Below, in pieces: positions 56,230 through 64,000 of a stretch of DNA of 64,000 bases. Each line of letters starts with the position of its first letter. The stretch's first letter is position 1. The position numbers and the translations under genes are program-made. The DNA is from Prostheceraeus crozeri. Its lineage: Eukaryota; Platyhelminthes; Polycladida; Euryleptidae. A model generated the notes under the pieces. It saw only the letters and a program-made list of their open reading frames with translations, was not told where the DNA came from and made no database searches. Location: the NCBI GenBank assembly GCA_907163375.1, contig CAJQUW010011498.1, forward strand, positions 232,069-296,068, written 5' to 3'.

Positions 56230-56893
56230 TCATAGAGTAGCTGTACTAGGTAGAACGGCAACTCCGCATTTATTAGATCCCCCATGTGTATACACTTTCG
56301 ATTTTATTAAATGAACTCAAAGGAGATAAAGTCGAAATTGTTTCAAAATGTGAGATATACACATTTATGAAGTTTTGAAAAAATTACAACGGATTTGACT
56401 GATCATGATAGCAAAGCACAATGAAATAATATTATTTTACAGATTGTTCGTGTCATGACAGCCTTCGAGAAGCATTATTTGTTAAATAGGCAACTCGATG
56501 ACCCTAGAAATTGAATTAGATTGAGAATTAGAAATATGAAATTTCAGCCGAGAAAGCACAGTAGAATCGCGACTTTTTCATGAAGACTTCCATTATAAAA
56601 CGGTTCATGAAATTCCTTTGATAATCAGCTTAATTTCCGCTTAGTTAGGATGCTAATTAGTAAATACTCATTCCTTTTGATATCCAACTTGTTTCATACT
56701 ACTTATTTAGGAGAGTCATCTCGGTGGTATGTAAATTGGCAAATTTTGACTTTTTTCAAAAGTGCTCAAATAATTTTTTGGACCACGGGAACGTAATCTC
56801 CGCAAGAAACTGAATCTTTTGATATAAAAATTCTCACTGTATACAGACACTTTTTTGAGTCGATACTCTACCTACATATCCCTACTCTATGGA
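56230..56893 (+). mobile_element. Dispersed repeat family R, copy 3: apparent complete element, 0.66 kb
   Basis: The left end catagagtagctgtactagg tagaacggcaactc and the reverse complement of the right end ccatagagtagggatatgta ggtagagtatcgactc form an imperfect inverted repeat of about 36 bp. Related left ends occur at 53288 and a related right end at 33434. Nonautonomous; no target duplication confirmed. Confidence 0.6.
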
Positions 56894-57664
56894 GTTACTC
56901 AAATCAAAATTTAGTAAGGATGGATTTTCACAAGGAGTCGAACGACATCAGCTTGAGACGTACCTGTTTGCGTTACGCCTACCATTACTTGCTGACTGTG
57001 GTCAACTCAAGGGTTGCAGTGTTGCGAAGAATTGAGAAGGAATTCAGACTTGTCTGACTAGCATTTTGCGTACGACGCTATGCAACAGCTAACTTAAGTG
57101 CTCAGCGGCTGAACCTAGTCTTAGCACTCCTTTCCTGGTAATTACAATTGCTTCCAAGAACTGACGTTACATTGCATGCCAGTGCCCAAAACTTTGATGA
57201 CAATGCAGAGAGCTCCTCAAAACACTCCATCATCAAGATGCCATGTATGGAAAATCATCGGGGTAGGTGCAGATATATGCGTAATAGAGTCTTGTAAGAC
57301 TAATGCAGATAGAAGATGCCCCAATGGATCTCCCTGCTGGACGCATGAGGAAAGTGTTCAGAGACGACATGACTGCAGCAACAATCCGAATGACAATAGT
57401 TCTGAGAAATCCAATGAATTTAACAAGGAATGCTGACCAAGGAATGATGTGTCTGAGCGCACATCATTATTCAACGTAAACTCCTGGAGATGCCGTAGAT
57501 ATCATTGTTGCTGTGTGGTATCATTGCGGTCTGATATTTTAGACATTGCATTCAATTGAAAAAATATGAACAGCAAGATATCACTGTTGTCTGCCTCTTA
57601 GATAGAGAATTCAATAGAAAAACAACGGAGTTGTGTAGCAAATTCATTCAAAGCTCAAGCCGGC
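56894..57664. other. Unassigned stretch upstream of a Tc1 fragment
   Basis: The open frame 57176-57436 is not recognised. The sequence is more G+C-rich than its surroundings and may be decayed Tc1 transposase sequence, but I could not align it. Confidence 0.3.
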
Positions 57665-57910
57665 ATAAGAACTTTGAAATGGGCCGCTTGCTCACCAGAC
57701 CTCAATCCAAAAATTGAAAGTGTCTGACGCCTACTGAAGCGTGGTGTGAGTCGATCAGTTCTTCCTGGAGATGGTCTTTCTCGACTTGAAGCTTTGCTAA
57801 TGCAAGTGTGGAAGAATTTAGATCAACAAGTAATCATCCTCCTGATCGAAAGCATGCCTTCCCGAATTCGACGAATGATTGAACTTTCTGGTGAAGTTAC
57901 GACATATTAG
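57665..57910 (+). pseudogene. Tc1-type transposase, C-terminal fragment with the catalytic Glu region
   Basis: The frame reads IRTLKWAACSPDLNPKIESV, an in-frame tga where Trp is expected, then RLLKRGVSRSVLPGDGLSRL and VWKNLDQQVIILLIESMPSR, ending at tag 57908-57910. SPDLNP-IE-VW is the third catalytic motif of DD34E Tc1 transposases; here one residue (Lys) is inserted before IE. The upstream catalytic domain is not readable. Same family as the fragment at 53971-54084. Confidence 0.82.
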
Positions 57911-60434
57911 TGATTACCAACGAACATACCATGGGCCCTTTTAAGGGCCAACTGGCTTTACAGAGGCACTGAACAAAAAAATAAAAATGTTATTTCAACC
58001 TTTATTTTCATTAATCTGCCAAATTTGTATCTGTAATTGACAAAATTTCATTAAATGAGACAAAATTCAGATGGTCAACTTTTTACTATCATAACTGTAA
58101 CTTTTCTTCAAGTATGTTTTCTGCATTCAACTATGCGCATGTTCAAGAATTTCACACACGTTGATTGTTATTACGCATTTCAGAGGTCCCGTGGGAACCC
58201 AAAAATTCAAGAACGAATCAAATAGCTAGAATTTGAGTGAAATCTACTTTCAACAATTGTGTAGAAAATTGGAAAATTCTAGAAAATAAACGTACCGATT
58301 CCACTATTTCGATTTTTTGACGCACAACTTCTTCTTTGTTTTCTGGAAAGCGTACTAATCTCATTCGTCAAAAAGAGCTTAACTGGAAGTGTTGCTTCGC
58401 GAAATCAGTTATAATTAGAAATTTATGATGCACTACTGTCATGGAGAATTTCTGTAATGGAGACTTTATTATTTGCTAGAACTTCGGTCATAATGACCTC
58501 AAATCTATGCATTATCTATTACTTAGCAGTGATCAAAAATTGCAATATTCATAGATTTCTCAAGAATTGCATACAAATAGCATTATATCATGGAATTTGC
58601 GGGCAGGACAGTCTCTATGTGTCTGACAAGCTAAGGCAGACTTGTCTATGTGTCATATTTCTGCCTCACAAATCCATGATATAATACTGCATTATAAACG
58701 AGATGAATTTAGTTGTTGGCACTATTTTGGAGAGTCTCATAATAGGTCAAAGAAAGTGACTGAATGTCATGTACAATACATTACAAGTACAGAGACGAAT
58801 CATTCTATTTCTATGGAGAACAATCATATCAGAAACTTTTATGGGAAAATACATAGACATCTCCCAGAACAGATGCAAAGTGACATTTACAGCAGTGCGC
58901 ATGAAGCACATTGAATGCTCAAGAGCGCTGTGACTTGGCATTTAGCGAGATCTTGAACTCTTATCATTGAAAGCATAAAACAATTCATTTCCTGAAAATA
59001 TCTTATTTCATCTCATATCTTCAAATGCACAATTCAATTGATCTCTAAGATTTATGAATGCCTCTTCGAATTTACTTCTGAAGCATATATTTTTGTTTCC
59101 CTAAGCGCCAAGATGATTTATCATGACGCGACACTATCTATAAATACACATGCTTGTTTAATCCACGTACCCATTCATGTTTAGAGCGGAACTGCTACGT
59201 CAAACGTAAATCAATTACGATAAATTTAGTCATTTGAAAATGACGGATGTTTTCATGTTATAAATAGCAGCAGAATCCTTCACAATTCACTTCGTGATGC
59301 TAACATTACAGAAAAAGTGCGCATCACTGAATTTTACATAATAAGAAAGGCAAAGGCAATCGTAGCAGATATTTTCCCTTCGGTCAGGTTGTGGGAGACA
59401 ATCTCATCCACATGTTAAGAAAATCTCTTCATACAACCGCGAAACAATGCGTCAATGAAGAGTTTGAAAAATTATAATAACAAGACTTTGTCGAGATCGC
59501 TTCAAACAAAGCACATATTATAAATAAGAGTAGCTTGTTGGCAGTCGAAGATGAAGATTTTAACCCCCTAACTCTTCAGCGAATCGTTTCCTTACCCCTA
59601 AAGCTGTCAATGCGTGATCACATTCATCACACGTGTAGCCTACATCCATCCATTTTATGAAGAGACTTCACTTTACGAGTAGAAGAAGCCAAGAGTGCGA
59701 TTTACTTTACTGCTTCACAGCGCGGCGGAGACGAATTTTACAGATTCAGCACGTTGTCATTCTAGGGGTACCGATATAGCGCTAAGTTAGCACAATATTC
59801 CTTCATGAACTGACGCTACGTAGATTAGACTGAGTTTTACACTAGAGCTATTTTGGACAATAAAACATAAACATGAATTTTTGAAGGTAGAGCATTTGAG
59901 AGCACGAAAACGCCTGAAAATGTCCTATCTATGTTACCGGTAATAATATTGTGCGTAATTGAAATTGACTGTGCAGCAATGTAGGAAAAGAGGGGGGAGC
60001 AATGCTATAACTACACATGGAGGTATGCGCTAACTGAAACTTCTACAATATCTTTCACATACACAGGTATTAGATAACTACCTCTATGTAGGAGATATGC
60101 GCTCAGAATCGACGAGACGTAGCAAATCGGAGACGAGTGGATTGCCTATGCGCATATCTCCACCATAGAGGCATTTATCTGATATATCCAGCGGTTCCCA
60201 ATTACATCAATTGCAACGTAGACATGAGCGATTTTGATCATTTTCAAATATCTATCTTTCACCAGAGATTTTGAATTCGTGGTCATTTTGGATGTCATCA
60301 TCCATAGATATCTAGATCATGGATGTCCATATCCATGTCTATAGGTACTACCTGGTTATTGCTGCCATAGAAATATTAGCACATTTAATTTTTGATATTT
60401 ATCGTAGATTATGCACTTCGAATACTGCCCTAAT
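57911..60434. other. Non-coding stretch
   Basis: After the Tc1 fragment, gggcccttttaagggcc (about 57934-57950) is a short palindrome probably belonging to that element. A repeat pair of the form tatgcgc...ctcca/tctatgtaggagata occurs around 60020-60170. I see no gene; open frames at 58457-58914 are unsupported. Confidence 0.5.
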
Positions 60435-60953
60435 CACAGAATTAGACAGCTTGTCTCTTCTTCCGTTTGACTAGAAGGGAAGCATTGGAACATGTAACGA
60501 TAATAAAATGACACAATCTGCTGACTAAATACCATAGCAATCGAACAATAAGCAGTCAGTTCAACATTAAACACGCCAAATTGTGCGAAGTTTCAGTGAC
60601 TGTTATCAACCGGATCACACAGCAAAGAGACAGACGATGTCAAGTTCTACAGAGAAGTTTGTGAACGTTTTTTCGTCCGCCTGCTAACTTTTTTAAAATG
60701 ATCGGAGGGCCCAACATTATCGAGAAGACTTTTGCGCAATGATCCGAATTCTTCAAATCTGATGGAATCGTGGCGATTGGAGCATTTTGAAGGAATTCAG
60801 AGCAATCCGCAAGCGACGCACGACTATTTTTCCTGTCTCTGTAAGGTATTAAAAATTTCTTTTTGCCCACTTAATAAGTTCCTGCATGTGCCATCTGTTT
60901 GAATCAGTTTGCACTTCTAGCAAAGTGACACAATTAAACAATCTAATTCTGGG
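60435..60953. mobile_element. hAT-type MITE, 519 bp, complete copy with perfect 8-bp target duplication
   Basis: It starts CACAGAATTAGACAGCTTGT and ends caatctaattctggg. The flanking 8-mers are both gccctaat (60427-60434 and 60954-60961), an exact duplication that fixes the boundaries. Colinear with the copy at 52087-52608. Confidence 0.92.
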
Positions 60954-60961
60954 GCCCTAAT

Positions 60962-61258
60962 ACACATGTACAAGAGATCACCAGGGAATAGTTGGATGTA
61001 TACAGATGTCATCATCACGAGATGCAGTGTTGCCATCTTTTTTCCACATTGCACCATAGCTAAATAAAGCACAATAGCAGTAGATAAATGCCATTGATAA
61101 TAATTCGATTTCTGTCTCAAAATAACAAGGTATTGGCTTGCTAATTATCTGCAGGTGAAGTACAACGAACACATGACATATAACGGCAGTGTGATAACAA
61201 ACTTCAAAAACCATGCAGCGATAAATTCTTTGACAATATTTATTGCATCATGAGGGGT
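60962..61258. other. Non-coding stretch carrying a minus-strand AATAAA
   Basis: Minus-strand AATAAA (61239-61244) lies about 15 nt past the stop codon of the candidate frame at 61259-61570. Nothing else is seen. Confidence 0.4.
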
Positions 61259-61570
61259 TCATTTATCTTCCGTCGAGTTATAATTGAGCTTTCTTATTGA
61301 TGTCTTAAGGTAGCTATCTGACCTGTAGATCAGAGCGCCGGTTTGCTGACGCAATAAAATCAACATTGACAGACAGATGAACGGAACAAACATGTAGAAA
61401 TCTACCGAAGTAAAACAAAAGAGAAAATGAATTGTCTTTGGATACAGGATGTCTAGGTACAATCTTTCTGTTGGTACAGCCAACCTGTGTCGTTGACGTG
61501 TGCACAATCCCCTAAGAATGAGATGAACAGCGAAGTAACCATAGTCTCTTCTGTCAATGTATTTTACCAA
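61259..61570 (-). pseudogene. Candidate membrane-protein exon or fragment, GPCR-like
   Basis: A minus-strand frame of 103 codons. It contains GYFAVHLILRGLCTRQRHR, reminiscent of the second intracellular loop of peptide-type G-protein-coupled receptors, then after a short gap a hydrophobic segment of about 27 residues from IHFLFCF through DFYMFVPFI to LLRQQ, with the F--P layout of a fifth transmembrane helix, and a polar tail. The fourth transmembrane helix is absent, so it would be deleted or spliced. AATAAA follows the stop. Neither a donor nor an acceptor was established. The resemblance is suggestive only. Confidence 0.25.
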
Positions 61571-63310
61571 TCACGGTGTTATGGCTAAGTTGTAGGCTGC
61601 CACTCTGCACAATCCTATCTGGAGTTTGCACGGTTGCACCATTGTGTGCAACAAGAGCACTACAGTCAAACGCTGACTACTCCTTCGCAGTAATCGGGTA
61701 CCATCAGTAGAATCGAAGCATTGTTCACCAACTGCCAGAACGAATTTCTGCACGACACGAGGCTGAACATGAGACTTTCAGCCCTTCTATCCTTTCTATT
61801 CACGACATTTCAAAGTATTTAAATTTCTCAACTCACAATCTGTATATATTTAGCTTAATTAAGTTACAAAAACTTGCAACAATAATCGTAATAACTAAAA
61901 TAGCACTAGCCTTTTAACACAGCCATTCAATTGCAATAGATTTGCCTCATTTTGGTATTACCTCAATAATTAGAGAATGCCAAATTACATTGACTGGCAG
62001 ATTCAGAATGTTGGTACAAATATCTTACAAAGTGTCAAGGTTGAGCTCGCCTTAATGTATGGCCAATTATGTGCTGATTTTGTATTATTGAAAATCCCTG
62101 AGAATTGCCAGTTTCTATTGTGTTTTAAAGACTTCTAATTTATAATCTTCGACCCATATTTATAGAAAGCATTGTCTGGTTTGATCGGCGTTGAACTTAA
62201 TGCAGTGACATAAAATGATCTTTAGGACTTAAATAATATAAAAAATTACAAAATAGATGGATTTGACTTGATAAGTGCGTCAGGCAATCAAATTTAAAAA
62301 TGTCAAGATGCAGTCAATCAGGTGATAATCCCCAAATGGCAATGAATATTCTGTTTATTTCTACATCAACTAGCGGGCACTACTGCCGCTCAAAGCAAGT
62401 TTCACTCTCACTTACTATGAAACTCAATCTTCCAAAACCACAGAATTAAATATTCGATGTTAAGGACAGCTACAATACTTCCATTCTAGAAACCGAAGCC
62501 GCGCGCGCAAATAAATCTAATTCTGTGTATAAAACAGTGTTATACTTCATCATAGAAATTTCATCATTTATCTAAGACTGAAATTTGAAGTTGCAGTAAA
62601 TCACAGATATATCTCATACTTCGTAGAATAAGTACATAAAAAATGTCAGCATATAGTGAATATTTTTCACTGTATGTGTACAACTTCATACTCATTACTC
62701 ACATTCATACTCACAAATTCTTCAAAAGTATCATTTTTGCGGAGATTCCGTTCCTGTGGCCTAAAAAAATATTTGATCAAAAAGTTTTGCATATTATTTC
62801 TGTTTTTATATATTAGCGACTTGGCAGTGTTGCAGGCGGTCACGATTTTTTTGACTGCGATCACGATCGCGGTGATGAACGCAGAATTTTTCAAAAATGA
62901 ACACCACCACGGTCATGGTCATTTTTAACGGTCATTATAAAATAAACACATGAATTGACCGGTCAACCGAAATCGAAAAGTTTTGGAGATTCGACAGGTT
63001 ATTTGTATTTGACTTTCCTAAATCTACCGATAAACAATTTACTTAGTGAAACCGTCAAGTGAATAAATAAGCTTAGAGGATGAGAGTAACATCATTGCGG
63101 GCTTAAATGCAATAAAATTGTAATTGTTGGCCTATAGAAGTTATAAAGGTTGTAAAATTCAAGTAATTGTTCAAGCAGCTATAAGCTATATATTCAGTGA
63201 AACTCTACATCCGTTCTTGAATATTCGCATCTAGGCTGCATGCAAGGACCGCACCTATGCATGATTTGAGTGAATAAGACACGAATTTTAGACTGATTTA
63301 TAAACAATTA
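61571..63310. other. Non-coding stretch with a small repeat piece
   Basis: At 62731-62790 a minus-strand fragment matches the end of repeat family R (gcggagattccgttcctgtg). I see nothing gene-like in the remainder. Confidence 0.5.
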
Positions 63311-63682
63311 ATTTTCTCATCATACTTGCTAGGAATTTTAGAATTTCAAGCAGCACAAGTTTGATCTCATGCATAATACTTTTTTTCTACCTTTTAGGTA
63401 ATAACCAAAAACAAATGGTATAAATTGATTCTGCAATAAATAAATGGAATCAATCTACTTCATACATTATAGGCTAGTTGTCAAAATTAATTAAACTGTT
63501 TTTGTTATTTGACAATTATCCTATAGTGTATGAAGTAGATTGATTCCATTTATTTATTGCAGATTATATTTATACCATTTGTTTTTGGTTATTATCTAAA
63601 CGGTAGGAAAAAAGTATTATGCATGAGATCAAACTTGTGTTGCTTGAAATTCTAAAATTCCTAGCAAGTGTAATAAGAAAAT
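63311..63682. repeat. Long hairpin: 175-bp inverted arms with a 22-nt loop
   Basis: The left arm 63311-63485 and right arm 63508-63682 are the same length and reverse complementary with only a few mismatches, for example attttctcatcatacttgct against attttcttattacacttgct. The loop is attaattaaactgtttttgt ta. It could be a foldback element, a long-hairpin RNA source, or a palindrome from DNA repair. No coding content. Confidence 0.92.
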
Positions 63683-64000
63683 GGATGCCGTAATTAATTT
63701 GATTTGAAGATAGGGCCTACCATTATTCTAGATCTGAATTTTCATATGCAACAGGAATTAATGAAATCGGACAGTCCTAACGGAATCTACAGCGATCCGC
63801 GTCCTTTTCCTGGTCTAATTTTCCTAGTACTATGTAAATACAAGAGGGCATGTGTGGACCAGGAGTGTAATGCTTTTTTATGCATTCATTTTGGATCTTT
63901 TACGTTATACCCCCTCCACTGTCATTCCTCTCAAACTTTATCAACAATTCAGTCCAATAGAAAATATAAATGCGTAAATACTGCCTATCCTTCTTCCGAC

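Overview
This is a stretch of an A+T-rich animal (invertebrate-type metazoan) nuclear genome. The evidence is an intron-containing, animal-type malectin gene on the + strand, a dense load of degenerate DNA transposons (Tc1/mariner, pogo/Tigger, hAT) and LINE fragments, tRNA-like sequences, and four large tandem-repeat arrays. The exact lineage cannot be told from the sequence. There are no operons or other prokaryotic features.

Host gene. Three exons of malectin (MLEC), the endoplasmic reticulum lectin, are readable at 2637-2819, 6066-6123 and 27859-28118 (stop codon). Splice signals and phases are compatible. Earlier exons (signal peptide and N-terminal half of the lectin domain) were not recognised and probably lie upstream of the window. 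The last intron is about 21.7 kb and is inflated by an 8.4-kb array of about 165 copies of a 51-bp unit (11162-19592), a 17-bp array (25106-26110), LINE debris and several nonautonomous transposons.

Downstream of malectin (28.1-64 kb) the window is almost entirely a graveyard of mobile elements. From left to right: a pogo/Tigger remnant; a split hAT MITE interrupted by a 2.9-kb TA-flanked element that carries a possible spliced exon; element A (34441-37123), a decayed Tc1/mariner-superfamily element; a 28-bp minisatellite; a 76-bp tandem array; element B (42649-44339); a LINE fragment split by a tRNA-like sequence; a MADF-type ORF broken by a mariner (DD41D) element and a hAT MITE; Tc1 fragments; another MITE copy; and a near-perfect 175-bp-arm hairpin near the right end.

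Most notable. Elements A and B are related but diverged, and both encode a transposase whose N-terminus is a RING-H2 zinc finger fused to helix-turn-helix and DDE transposase domains. Both have long A+T-rich arrays of short repeats inside their termini and TA target duplications. Element B has an intact RING-H2 and first catalytic Asp but lacks the C-terminal half of the DDE domain. Element A retains the C-terminal catalytic part but is broken by frameshifts. This RING-transposase fusion is the best candidate for an undescribed system here. The very long open reading frames over the tandem arrays are artefacts of repeat periodicity and are not annotated as genes.
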